Assembly (NCBI GenBank): GCA_019828545.1
Contig: JACVRA010000180.1
Coordinates: 62,001 to 126,000, forward strand
Length of the DNA stretch: 64,000 nt
Direction: 5' to 3'
DNA from: Paracamarosporium sp. OC-R06-R3
Taxonomy: Eukaryota > Ascomycota > Dothideomycetes > Pleosporales > Didymosphaeriaceae
This document shows, one piece after another, positions 1 through 10,325 of the stretch. Below the pieces are notes generated by a model. It was not told the DNA's origin. It searched no databases and saw only the letters and a program-made list of their open reading frames with translations. Positions within the stretch are counted from its first letter, which is position 1; each line of letters opens with the position of its first letter. The translations under genes were made by a program, and so were the position numbers.

Positions 1-711
1 AAGGTCATGACGGAGAAGGTGAGATCGCGGCATCTTACCGTCGTAGCACTCAATTCGCCCCATAGAACACGCGTAAGTATACTTCGAAGTGTTATGTAAC
101 GCATGATGGCCTTATCGTCTAACGTTCGGAAGATACGTCCCACCCTGGCCTGCTCACTTGAGGTATTCTGCGCTCTCTCTTCCATCCTTGATACCTGCTG
201 GGATATAGAGGAAGACAGTGACCTTCATAACGAAAAACTCGACAAGCTAGAGCGTCGCCTCAAGTATACAAAGCAAGACCTCGGTGGACCTTACTGTCCA
301 AATCAGACACCCAAAGATCTTGCTCACATCGCTTCCATCGCTGAGCTGCACCGTCTGTCTGGCCTCATCTATCTCTACCGTATTGGACGACGATTCCCTT
401 CCAATCATCCGGCCCTAGCGTCATTGATCTCTGACGCTTACAAGCTTTTGGAAGAAGTGGGGACATGCGAAAGGACGTTTCCGCTGTTCCTGCTGGGCTG
501 CGAGGCAGAGACTGACGCCCAACGCGCACTGATTTTGCAAGTATCAAGACGTACCGAGGTAGAATATTTCAGCACTGTCATGGTACGGATGAGGGAATAC
601 GTTGAAAGATTCTGGGCATTGTCTGACTTAGATACTGCTGGCATAGTGGGTCATTCAGAGAAGATGACGGCAGCCATAAGTGCGCAAAGCTCGATGCCCT
701 CCTTCCTTTGA
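1..711 (+). CDS. Fungal-specific transcription factor, C-terminal part (5' end outside window)
   Basis: Only the 3' end lies in the window. Frame 1 is open from base 1 to a GTAAGT donor at 73, and the same frame resumes after an acceptor AG at 131-132. The proposed intron is 73-132 (60 nt, in-frame stop inside, CTAAC branch at 119-123), and the last exon is 133-711. The C-terminal residues include a helix-rich stretch (SGLIYLYRIGRRFP) followed by FPLFLLGCEAETDAQR. This resembles the end of the Fungal_trans_2 regulatory domain, where a [WF]PLFxxGCEA motif precedes the last helices. Such proteins normally carry an N-terminal Zn2Cys6 DNA-binding domain, which would be upstream of this window. 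An ATG at 103 lies inside the proposed intron, so I do not take it as the start. The target genes cannot be inferred. Confidence 0.6.
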
Positions 712-768
712 AACCACGTATATAGGATACAAGTTGACCTCTCATATATGACCACGTACATCATTTGA

Positions 769-1618
769 TCACCTCTCCACCAACCAGACCTGATTTCCAT
801 GCTGACTCACAAACTCGCCGCTCCTTTCCTTCTCGAACCCAGTCAGCACCTTCAAACACATTTCCACGCTCTGCTGCGGACTAATGGGACCCTTCAACTT
901 GTTGTCATAGCGGAATAGCCCTGCGGTTATTTTGTCCATCATCTCCTTGGGAGCATCCGCATGTGTATCCACATATCCCGGGCTAATGCTCACAAACACC
1001 ACACCCTCTTTCTTGTACCTCGCTGCGTATTTCGCCACCAGCGTGTTCAGCGCAGCCTTAGATGTAGCGTAGTGAATGCCGTCTAAAACTTCAGCGTCAT
1101 AGATGAAGTCCCTTTCGCATGCTGCAGAGGAGATAGCTGCGACGCGCTTAATGTTGGATTTGAGAACGAGAGGGAGGAACGCGTTGAAAGCAAAAAGCGT
1201 GCCGGCGACGTTGGTAAGCATGATCTGCTTCAATTCATTGAGGAACAAGTCTTCTTTGCCAACGAACTCATCGGCGGTCACCAACATGGCTTCCATGGCA
1301 AAGTACGCGCCATTGACAACGAGGTAGTCGAGGACGCCGCCGGTGAGCTCGGCAGTCTTTTGGGCAGCAGCTGTGAGGGAGCTGTGCGAGTCCATGTCGC
1401 CATGAATGATGTGGACGTTCTTGGGAAGACCATCCTCAGTGGCCTTTTTCTGGACTTCCGCCGGGGATCGGACTAATCCGACAACAACGTTTGAGGGGTC
1501 TTGCTCGGAGAGAGTCTTAAGGAATTGGTACTGGGAGTTGTTAGACAATCACATATCAGTGGGAGGTGTCACATACGCCTATGCCTCGCGAGGCGCCGAC
1601 AATAACGTAGGAAGGCAT
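769..1618 (-). CDS. Short-chain dehydrogenase/reductase (SDR), two exons
   Basis: Predicted NAD(P)-dependent oxidoreductase of 267 aa; the substrate is unknown. Exon 1 (1618-1577) starts at an ATG and encodes MPSYVIVGASRGIG, the complete Rossmann cofactor loop (GASRGIG, family pattern TGxxxGxG). A 46-nt intron follows (1576-1531, GTATGT donor, GTCTAAC branch, CAG acceptor) and joins in phase 0 to exon 2 (1530-769). The catalytic pattern is visible: SSA near residues 148-150 and YATSK near 168-172 (YxxxK). The usual NNAG is replaced by VNGA near residue 87. Length is typical of classical SDRs (about 250-270 aa), and the family members it resembles are small cytosolic ketoreductases. The small first exon is needed, because without it the protein lacks the cofactor loop. 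Its 3' end lies 57 bp from the convergent upstream gene. Confidence 0.85.
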
Positions 1619-2376
1619 GTTTATGCTTGGTGTATGATTGTAAAGATCTAGAGATGATGCTGGTTGATGTTTGTTCAGTTCGGTCGCGTCGAGGTGAGCT
1701 TTATATCTTTTCTAAGGGGCGATTGTTTCCCAATAAGTAAGCTCACTGTCGCTCTCAAATGCAAGTGCAAAGTACTGAGGATAACACCAGGGTCCACTTT
1801 TGTGTCATTGCTGTCTTCTGATTAGTTCTCAGCTTACCCTGGCCAGCCATCAATTGCTAAACTCTACGGTAGTACTTGCAAGCCTTCAGATCGCGGACAA
1901 ACTACACGGACGAAGTTAGAACGACTCAACTTATTGAGACAGACTTCTTATATGAGGCCGCTCTAAACCGGACAAAGTAAATGGTCATGGTTAGAAACTG
2001 CGAGATACAATCCAATGAGCGGGTCCTAATTGTCTTCTAGCGCTAACACACGCAAAAACTAACCTGAACTTCCTCGGATTTGCAAACAATCCGGACGCGT
2101 ATCATGTTTCGGCTGTTCGTATTTACGCGCGAGAGCGTGACTAAAGCTACCGGTACACCTGACTCGCTTGCAAATCCAAGGAAGTTCAGGTTAGTTTTTG
2201 CGTATTTCGGCGCTAAACCAAAACGGACGAGCGAACAAGACCACAAGGCTTCGAGTGACGAAAGCGTACGATTTGACAAACACAATGTATTGGAACGGAG
2301 GAAGTAGAGGTTACGTAGTATCTTTACTAATTCGGCATGATCCGTCCATGATCCTAATATCTTCCTACTAGCCTAA
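1619..2376. other. Intergenic: SDR promoter side and 3' flank of next gene
   Basis: Upstream region of the short-chain dehydrogenase and downstream region of the convergent-neighbour C2H2-like gene. The only structure I see is the inverted-repeat element at 2038-2215, listed separately. Short open frames inside it are products of the palindromic arms and are not credible genes. Confidence 0.6.
2038..2215. mobile_element. MITE-like inverted-repeat element, about 178 bp
   Basis: Two arms, 2051-2085 and 2168-2202, are reverse complements over 35 nt with one mismatch (a C/T difference). Similarity weakens but continues outward to TAGCGC at 2038 and GCGCTA at 2215, giving terminal repeats of about 48 nt around an 82-nt centre. 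Both ends carry TA, which could be the TA target duplication of Tc1/mariner-type miniature elements. The outer mismatches are mostly transitions. There is no coding capacity. A self-folding hairpin of another origin cannot be excluded; a second copy elsewhere in the genome would settle it. Confidence 0.5.
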
Positions 2377-4428
2377 TCATTCATACGCTATCATCTCCAT
2401 CTCATCCGTTTCGTCCAAAACTTTCTCAAGTTCCTCCGCTGTCATGTTATCTATCGAATCATCAAATTGCAAAGTCTCGGCCGCCTCCGCCGCCTCCGCC
2501 ACTGCTGCAGCCTGAAAACTTTCGTGTATCGCCCATTGCTCCTCGTTGAAATTTTCGTGATATTTGTGCCCTCCACCATCACGGCCCTTTTGTTGTCTGT
2601 TCACTTCAGTCGCCGAAATTTGATACTGCTCGCCCGTATTCGGGTCGATGGTCCCTGCTGGACCGGCGCCACCGTGCATCATATAGTCATGCGTGGCCTC
2701 ATGTTCGCGCAGCAATCGCATGGTGTGGAACGTTTCGTCACACATCTTGTGAGATTGGGTGTTGCCCACCCTGCATCTTATGGGTGGATTGAACGTCTCA
2801 TGATCCCTAAAATACGGTGGTACCTCATTGAATCGCCTCATTGGGAGCTCCTCACCTCGGATGACCATGTCTGACACTAGGGGAAGCCCTAGAGGCCCAA
2901 TAGAAGTGTTAGTAATGCGGCCTGTCGAAGAATCGGCGGCTATGTCCTCATCTGAATCGGAGTCGTCCCATCCAGCAGGAAGGCGAGCCTTTTTAGGTGG
3001 ATTAGCTTCCTCACCCTTTTCCCTGGAAATGAATTTGTTCTGCGATGAAGGATTTTTCACCTCTGGGCTTAGCGTAGACTGCTGGCTCGAGGAGGCTTTT
3101 GGGTTTGCATGTAGGAATTCATTTTTATGAGAGCCCCGTGCATCCCCCGTTTGAAGATGTGATCCAGCACCTGTCGTTGCCCATCCGGAATCTCGTGGAT
3201 TAGAAAGCGAAGACCCAACTACCGGATTTTCAACTTGTGATGACTGGGCTGTACCAGACACAGTGGCAGCATTGGGAGCGGTGACCAGATTTGTAGGAGA
3301 GACACTGGAGGCAGGCGGAGGTACATTCAGCGACCTGACAATAGGAATTAAAGGTACAGCTGCAGGTGTCCCACTTAGAGATTGCGCGGATGTAGATGCA
3401 GAGTGTTGCTGTTGCTGTTGCTGTGGCGTATCTCTTGGGGGTCTCAAGTCGGAAAAGAGATAGTAAGGGATACGACCATACTCGTCCACAAGTTGACCAG
3501 CCTGATTTATTAAACGACCATACTTATCTCTTCGTGTTGGTATCTGGGTAGGAGTATAATCCACCTTTAGCTTCCTTGCCATTTCAGAAAAAGGATTCGC
3601 ACGCTGTATTTTACTTCGTGGCGCAGTAGTCAACGCAGGGCCAGCCGGTACCGTGTGTGCGCTAGGTTTTGTTTGTGTAGGTGGAGAAGCAACCGCAACC
3701 GCAAGGTCGCTAGGCTTAGGCGTGCCCTTGTTTTGGTTATGTGATAGTGGACGAGATGGCCCCTGAGGTCGCGGTCCTGCAGGTAGAGGTCCTGTAGGTG
3801 GAGGTCTTGTAGATGGAGGCCGTGTAGGTGGAGCCTGTGTAGGTGGAGACATAGACGTTGTCGCTGCACGCTCCACGTTCGGACTCGCCAGCGGCTCTTC
3901 CGCAGGTGACCAACGCCGAGGAGGCGACATTGGCTCTTCATCTTGCACGTCAAGATTCCCTCCACTGCCACTAACATCGTCACCCGCATCAGCAACAAAC
4001 ATCTTTCTCCCTCTTACTAGGGTATAATTTCGGTGCTGTCCCTGACCATTCTGAAACTCGTTAGTTCTCGTTCCGCCCGCGTCATGGATTTTGTGTTTGT
4101 TACTTACTCTCTCAGCGGTTGAAGATGGAGGTTTTTCGAAGAAGTACCGTAGCAAAAAGTCGCAGCAGGAAAAGATCCACCCCTTTTCTTGTTCCTTTCG
4201 TCGCTTGCGGGGGCGCACGCCAACACCGTTGTTGCCATCGTCGTTATCGCGGGCGCGCTTTTTGGACGGGGCTTCTCTGTTTGCACCGCCTTCTTCATTT
4301 TCAGCTTCAGACGAAGGCGGAGACAAGGATGAGAAATCTCTCGGGTCCGCTCCCGCTGCGCCATCGATGAGATGACCTGGCGTGTGACGCTGCCTAGAGC
4401 CGCGGTTGTGTTTGAAAGTGCTGGCCAT
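2377..4428 (-). CDS. Conserved C2H2-like protein with long disordered region
   Basis: Function unknown. The start is the ATG at 4428 (protein begins MASTFKHNRGS, G at -3); the open frame runs further upstream but without an ATG. An intron at 4107-4051 (57 nt, GTAAGT, ACTAAC, TTTCAG) is likely. It has no stop and a length divisible by 3, so retention would add 19 residues. The spliced product is 664 aa. The N-terminal third has a basic nuclear-localisation-like cluster (KKRARD, RPRKRRKEQ). The middle is rich in Pro, Ser and Thr, with a PPTRPPSTRPPPTGP-type run and a seven-glutamine tract (3400-3424 region). Near the C-terminus a single C2H2-like motif is visible (CRVGNTQSHKMC, then HEATH). The tail is acidic with an Ala/Glu-rich helix. 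A nuclear role is inferred only from the basic cluster and finger-like motif. Confidence 0.75.
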   Translation of the reverse strand: MASTFKHNRGSRQRHTPGHLIDGAAGADPRDFSSLSPPSSEAENEEGGANREAPSKKRARDNDDGNNGVGVRPRKRRKEQEKGWIFSCCDFLLRYFFEKPPSSTAERVSNKHKIHDAGGTRTNEFQNGQGQHRNYTLVRGRKMFVADAGDDVSGSGGNLDVQDEEPMSPPRRWSPAEEPLASPNVERAATTSMSPPTQAPPTRPPSTRPPPTGPLPAGPRPQGPSRPLSHNQNKGTPKPSDLAVAVASPPTQTKPSAHTVPAGPALTTAPRSKIQRANPFSEMARKLKVDYTPTQIPTRRDKYGRLINQAGQLVDEYGRIPYYLFSDLRPPRDTPQQQQQQHSASTSAQSLSGTPAAVPLIPIVRSLNVPPPASSVSPTNLVTAPNAATVSGTAQSSQVENPVVGSSLSNPRDSGWATTGAGSHLQTGDARGSHKNEFLHANPKASSSQQSTLSPEVKNPSSQNKFISREKGEEANPPKKARLPAGWDDSDSDEDIAADSSTGRITNTSIGPLGLPLVSDMVIRGEELPMRRFNEVPPYFRDHETFNPPIRCRVGNTQSHKMCDETFHTMRLLREHEATHDYMMHGGAGPAGTIDPNTGEQYQISATEVNRQQKGRDGGGHKYHENFNEEQWAIHESFQAAAVAEAAEAAETLQFDDSIDNMTAEELEKVLDETDEMEMIAYE

Positions 4429-5664
4429 AGCGGGTTCAGAAAGAGAGCAATATGAGCATCCGAGTAAGATAGGTAGGTCCCTTGATTGATCCTTCAGAGT
4501 CAAAGTAGGGCTGGATTCTGTATGCCGTCAACATATGAGAACAATCCCGCGTGACTTAGAGAGCCGCAGTACCGAGCGCTGCTTTGACGTCGAACGCACC
4601 ATACAAAGGCGCTGAATATGTATATGTCACGCGTACGAAACGTTGTATGCGAACGTTGTATGAAAGACGTGTTGCGCGTATAAATGACCTTCTGTTTTAC
4701 CGTCTATTATTGTGCTTTCACGATATAAGACAAAGACTGCAGATGAGTTTGAGTCGCTCGTCTTCGGCGTTTGCGGCCGCCTCGGTTTCCTATTGTTGTC
4801 AATGAGGACAAACAGTAACAATGATGACGGTATCTTGGCTAACGCGCAAACCCGCTCGTACCACAACCTTAACTGTAAGTGGCATCAGCGCATAAGCCAA
4901 TGCTCAAATCGGTGAAAGTGAACAAAGGAAACAGGTGAAGCCACAACCCTCACGTCCTATGATAACTCGTCGAAGACAAAGTAGATATTATGTCTGTGCC
5001 TTGCTGTAGCGTTTTATGCTTTTTGTCGCCGAGGGAAGGAGTGTAGATGATATGTTTTTAAATGTATCAAAGTTTAGAACAACTTCACGTAGTTCTTAAT
5101 CGGACTACTAGCAGTAGTGGTATATAGTAGAGCTCAATCTGACCCCCCATCCGACCACCCCAACTAACAAAGGAGACTTATCTTTCTTTCTTTCTTTCCT
5201 TCCTTTACGAAAGTGCTAACACTGCCACTGAAGGCAATTAAACAACTCTAGAGTAAAACTCAACCTGACGCAGTCAGAAATTCTCGAGATGGAGAATGGG
5301 TATCAAGTGACAATAGTGACAAATGAGAAGGGTATACAGCTTCGCTCCACGCGGTGCTAATAGAGACGGTGAACAAAATGAAATGGATATCGCTGGGTAG
5401 ACCAGAATGAAGAAAGAAAGAGGAATAAAGTGCCAAATTGGCGTGGGGTATCCTAGTACAGAGAAAATAGACGAAAAGAAATATGTAGCAGAATAAGACA
5501 ATCGATGGCTTCGACTTCGAGAGCTTGAACTCCAGGACGAGCTTCTCGTAAACCGGCAGTATGGTATCCGTGATGGGGAAAATCGTGGGGAGTCCGGTCA
5601 TCTGCCGGCGAAGTGTCGACTTTGGCAGATCTTGCGAGCTGGTAAGTCATCTAAAGTCAACAAG
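4429..5664. other. Intergenic, about 1.2 kb, no gene seen
   Basis: Upstream of the C2H2-like gene and downstream of the next minus-strand gene. It holds a pyrimidine tract at 5181-5206 (TTTC repeats) and a short direct repeat of cgttgtatg near 4640-4660. Small open frames here have no coding character. Confidence 0.5.
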
Positions 5665-7614
5665 TTATACCCCGTTGTCGTTCGACCCAACAAACCCTGT
5701 TGTGACACCGAGACCCATGTCCATTCTTAGAAACCCATTCCCCCCGCCCTCGATGCCATCCATTGGCAACATGCCGCCCGCACTCATTGCATGCGCATCC
5801 ATCATCACCGCACTTTCTCTGCGACTGTTTGCCGCAGAGCCCATGTGGCTTGGATGGGGGCTCATCTGCTGATGCGGATGCCCATGCGACTGGTTTCTAC
5901 TTTGATTCATGTGCTGTCTTGCAGCAGCCCAAGCCTGCGCTTGTGCATGAGCCTGCTGCTGAGCTTGAACCTGAGCCATCCCTTGAGCATGAGCTTGGGC
6001 GGCATGGACTTGTGATTGGAGATCATGCATCTGGAGATTTGTGGGATGCACGGGTGATGGTTGGAGGGGAAGGAGCCGCGGGATGTTACTCAGCTGTGTA
6101 GTTATCGGTGCGTTGTTATTGTTAGAGGCAGGGACGACTTCGAGATCTACATCCGCATCGTCATCTTCACCCTCGGCGTCGACTTGATCGTTGCTTGTAT
6201 CTGTGTCGTTGATGGTCGCGGGTGCGGAATATGGCGTCTGTTCGGATTTCACGGCATTGACTGCCACAAATGGCTGATTCGGAACGCTGGCCATGGAGCA
6301 GCTTCTCGTGCTCGAAGGGTCAGGTAACGGTTTCTGTGCCACCATGCCGCCCACAGAGTTCCTGTTGTCCCTAACTACCGTCTTCCATTTCTCGATCAGA
6401 CGGTCATAGTCCCAGTTCCGTAGGTCCATGCCGTGTTTCCCAAGCTCTTTAACGGTATCTGCGCCCAAGGTGAAAGTAATGGGTGACCGCTCCGAACTGC
6501 CAGCTGCCCAACGGCTGGACTTCAAATACTCAATTTCCCGCCGCGCGTTCTCCAGGTTCATCTCAGCATCCCGCCGCAGATCATTGGAGCGTGCATACGA
6601 GCGGAGGATCTCCACCTGCCAGTATTCTTGGCGCACCTTCTCGGGCTGGCATGTCCAATGATTGTATGCCTCTGCGATGTGGCAGAAGAGCTTCTGCGGG
6701 TCGGGATCAAAGAGCGGAGGGGTAGGAAGTGGCGAATTTCTGCCTGATGACGGCGTGGAATGCGATCCGGACGGATACGCTTGGTTGATCTGCCGCTGCC
6801 GCTGGTGTGCCAGTAACCGTTCTCCAACTTGTCGGTTCAGCGCTTCAAGCTGCTTCTGGCCAGGTGGGCTTATGGACCATGATTCGCTTGTGGCAAAGGG
6901 TGTCGGGGAGAAGAGGGTCGAAGGCGGCGGAAGGATGTGGAGGCACAGGCTAGGGAAGTTGAGTGTGTAGGGGTCAAAGTCGAAGAGCGCGGGGCCCGTT
7001 GCTTTTGCACTGGGACAAGATTAGCTTACACGGTCCTGTGGAAATAGATGACGCCGAACGCACTTGGCTTCCTTGACGCTTCGCAGCAGCTCCCGTAATG
7101 CCAATTCGGTGGCCTGGGCCGTCTCCGCCTCATCAGACATTTTCTGCCGCTGTTCCAGGTCCGCCTTCTGCATCTGCCTCGACACGTCTCTCCTCACCTC
7201 GGGCGTCTTGGTGCCTAGCGTGCGTGGGGTATGCCCGTCTCCGACCGCCCAGCTCACATCTTTGAACTGGCCGTGCTTCGCAGAGCCAACGTCGGGGGAC
7301 TCGTCCTCGCCGTCAAGGCTCTGGCCTGTGGGCGATGCATTGCTGACCACCGAATGCTTCTTGGCGGGCGTGTCCAGCTCTTTCCTGACCTTCTGCCTTC
7401 GCGTGATGCCGCCCCTCAGTTTCTTGATGTCGTCGACGAGATGGACTCCGTCTGGCGGCTTCGGATTTTTTGCACGTATATATAGATCGAGATGCCTCCC
7501 AAGGCTGCTCGATGTGAATGCCTGCCCACAGAAGGGGCAATTCTTGTCTTTGGGGGCTTTTGTTTCGGACGCTGGAGGGGTACCTGCAGCTGGAGTCGGA
7601 GCTTCTGTCGGCAT
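5665..7614 (-). CDS. Conserved zinc-finger protein, Gln/His-rich C-terminus
   Basis: Two exons: 7614-7064 and 7009-5665, joined across a 54-nt intron (GTGCGT donor, GCTAAT branch, CCCAG acceptor) to give 631 aa. Start ATG at 7614. Near residue 26 there is CPFCGQAFTSSSLGRH, a zinc-finger-like C-x2-C followed by a single clear His, then a basic stretch (ITRRQKVRKEL). The middle region reads as a conserved helical domain (AEAYNHWTCQPEKVRQEYW and following, residues about 270-370). The C-terminal third is low-complexity: an acidic run (EGEDDDADVDLE), then Gln/Ala/His-rich sequence. This layout suggests a nuclear regulatory protein, but I do not recognise a named family. The frame continues precisely across the intron, which supports a single gene. 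Confidence 0.75.
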
Positions 7615-7984
7615 TGCAGCTCAGGGGAACCACAAGGAAAGCGGCTGCAGCATGCAATGGCTGTTCGATTCGACACAGAGAGGACAGCTTTGGATGTCGT
7701 GCAGCTAAAGCATGATTATTTCGACAATTAAGAACAAGCTCCGCGAAGGCATTGTGAACAAAGTTGAATTGGGCAGTAAAAGGAGGACGCGCTTCGTCAA
7801 TATTGTCCGTTCGAGCTAGCGCGCGACGATTGACGCGCAGGGGACGCGTTTGGGCCGGAGCGTTGCGGGAGCTGTTCCGCCCGCTGCTTGGGCCACCACC
7901 AACATCTGAGGAACACGTCGCACCCTGCCACGCCGCTATGGATCCCCACTGCTCCTTCACCTTGCTTACGAGACTGGGGAGACT
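7615..7984. other. Short intergenic spacer between two minus-strand genes
   Basis: Holds the promoter of the zinc-finger gene and the 3' flank of the ABCF gene. GC-rich; open frames on either strand here are not supported by splice signals or recognisable motifs. Confidence 0.5.
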
Positions 7985-10325
7985 CTACGCCTTCCCTAGT
8001 CTCGACGCCGCCCGCGAGGCTATCTCCTCGTAGCGGTCCATGCCGCCCTCCAGCCTCTTGAGCTGGCCCTTGAACAGCCGGTGTACGGTTCCCACAACTG
8101 CCCCTGTCTCCTCCTCCTCCGAGGACTCCACCGCCTCGTCCTCGGCCTCGGCCCCTGGCGCTAACCTGTATGGGCTCTCACCTTCTACGACCGTCCTGTG
8201 AACTCACTTAGCCATTGTCTGGAACCTGCATTGTCCAGTCGTCGACATACCTCATGAAATGCCGGTCGTGTGTGACGACAAGCAGAGCTCCATCGTACTC
8301 CCGCAGAGCATTGATCAAGCCCAGAATGGTGTCTGCATCCAGATGCGTCGTAACCTCATCGAGAATGAGAAGCTGCGGGGGAGGCCACATTAACTTGGCC
8401 AAGGCGACTCGGACTTTCTGTCCCCCAGAAAGCAGGCCGAGCGGGACGTCCGATGCTGCTTGTCCTTGCAGTCCCAGACTTCCCAGCAACTGTCTGGCAT
8501 CCTTTTCGTCCATCTCCGCTCCACAGTGTTCTCTCAGATGCGAAAGTGCTGTAAGTTGCGCGTTCGTGCTAGCAATAGTCGTTATCTCCTCTACCGATTG
8601 CTGCGAGAAGCGGCCGAACTTTGCTCGCGGGTGACGACTGATCGTTCCTGAAATCGGCGCGAGACCTCCTACACTGTCTTCGCTATTTCCTACGATGAGC
8701 GACACCAGCGTCGTCTTTCCGGAACCATTCAGGCCAGCAAGACCAACTCTCTGCCCAAGGTGGATTGTCAAGTTGATATCGTTCAATATTGGCACTTTCT
8801 TCTGGCCAGGATAAGCAAAGCACACCTTCTCGAGACTCACCAACGCGCCCGGAAACCTCAGATCCGGTGGCTGCCGTGGAAACGATATCTTAACAGGCGG
8901 ATCGAAATCTGGTACCTCAATCTCTGCTCGATTTGACAGATGATACCCAGCCAAATCGCGGTTAAGCTTGAAGCGTCCTCCTTTGAGCCCGACCTCGATG
9001 CCCATGCGCTCATCAAGCTTCTTCTTACGTGAAGCCGCTTGCTTCAGCTTCTTGTCGTCTCCTTTCTCTCTCGCCGCTTTGATGTTGTTCGCTACCGTCT
9101 TCTCCATGTGTTTCTTCTGCTTATCCTGCGCGTCTTTCATCTTGGTGAGATACCTCGCTTTCTTATACCGCTCCCGTTCGTAAAGACTCAGATTGCCCCG
9201 GAAAGTTTCAAGCGTCTGATGTCGCAGCACAATGAGCTCTTCTGCCACCGCATCGCCGAAATCTCGATCATGCGTCGTAATCAAGACTGTTGTGTCCTTG
9301 AGATTGCGGATGTAGTCTTGAAGCCAGATGATGGACGGCAGGTCTAGGAAATTAGTTGGTTCGTCAAGGAGCAGCACATCTGCGTATTGACACAATGCGC
9401 AAGCAAGGTCGCAGCGTGTTTTCCAACCTCCAGACAGTTCTGAAACGGGTTTATCGATGATGTCGTCTTTGAACCCGAGGCCTAGAAGAACCGATCGTGC
9501 CTTGGCTTCGGCGCGAGAGGCGTCCATAAGTTCTAGAGCAGATTGAATGCTTACAAGGAGATCGGCCGCAGCGTGTGTTTCTGAGCTAAGCTTAGAGGGG
9601 TCTATGTCGTTTTCGCCTTGGGCGAGTTGAGTTTTGGATTCTTCGAAGCGCTCTTCGAACTGCGAAAGGAAAACGCGAAGTCAGCATATTCATCTACTGG
9701 CTAATGTTATAGGGAACAGTACCTTGACGAGCTCCTTCCTTGCCTGCTTTCCGCGTGCACCACTCCTCCGCTCGGCGATGCGATGCGCCTCTTTCAATTG
9801 CAGCATCAGTCGGTCATGTGACACTTTCCGGAACGCTCTCACTGGTGCCATTGGATCGGTAGAATTCTCAATCGCGTTACTCAATAGCTTTGCCTCTCTC
9901 GTACACCTTTCCCTCAACCTATCGCTCCTCACGATGTGTTGCAGTACTGTTTCTTCATCCACCTTCATTCCACCGAGATCTTCGTCGAGATCGGTTTCCC
10001 GCGTCTGCCCAAGCAGCAGAACTCTCGTACTCCAGGGAATACCTGGAATGAGACCTTCACCAATAGCCTTGAGTAATGTTGATTTTCCAGTGCCATTGCG
10101 TCCAACCAAGACATAGTGTCGTGATTCAACAAGGTGGAGAGTAACATGGCTAAGCAGTTCACGGTTAGATACACTGATGGAGAGATCTTTGACAAGGATT
10201 TCTTTGGATGCCGGTGCATCGATAGCGTCGAGTGCGTAGCGCGATTGTTGTGCTGTGACGGAGATGTGGCCACCGCCAGGGTGCTCTTCCGTGGGCGCAG
10301 ATGCCTCTTTCCCTTTTCGCGGCAT
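7985..10325 (-). CDS. ABCF-family ATPase (twin ABC domains, no membrane part)
   Basis: Soluble ABC protein of 740 aa from three exons: 10325-9723, 9659-8251 and 8195-7985. Introns are 9722-9660 (63 nt, GTACTG, CAG) and 8250-8196 (55 nt, GTATGT, GGCTAAG branch, CAG). Domain 1 has Walker A GRNGTGKST (about residue 75), signature LSGGWKTR (about 276) and Walker B VLLLDEPTNFLD. A charged helical linker follows. Domain 2 has Walker A GLNGSGKTT (about 513), signature LSGGQKVR and Walker B LLILDEVTTHLD. No membrane segments are seen. The family (Gcn20, Arb1, New1, eEF3-like) acts on ribosomes in translation or ribosome biogenesis; which subgroup this is I cannot say. The last exon supplies an acidic Glu-rich insert and a tail YEEIASRAASRLGKA. 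Without the 55-nt intron the frame stops 19 residues after HDRHFM. In domain 2 the Walker B proline is valine. Confidence 0.9.

Noticed and set aside
2043..2307. Two opposing open frames of 75-80 codons inside the inverted-repeat element
   Set aside because: They overlap on opposite strands and run through the palindromic arms; no motif or start context supports them.
7313..7960. 215-codon minus-strand frame overlapping the zinc-finger gene
   Set aside because: Lies in another frame over exon 1 of a well-supported gene, and is a GC-rich shadow without domain features.
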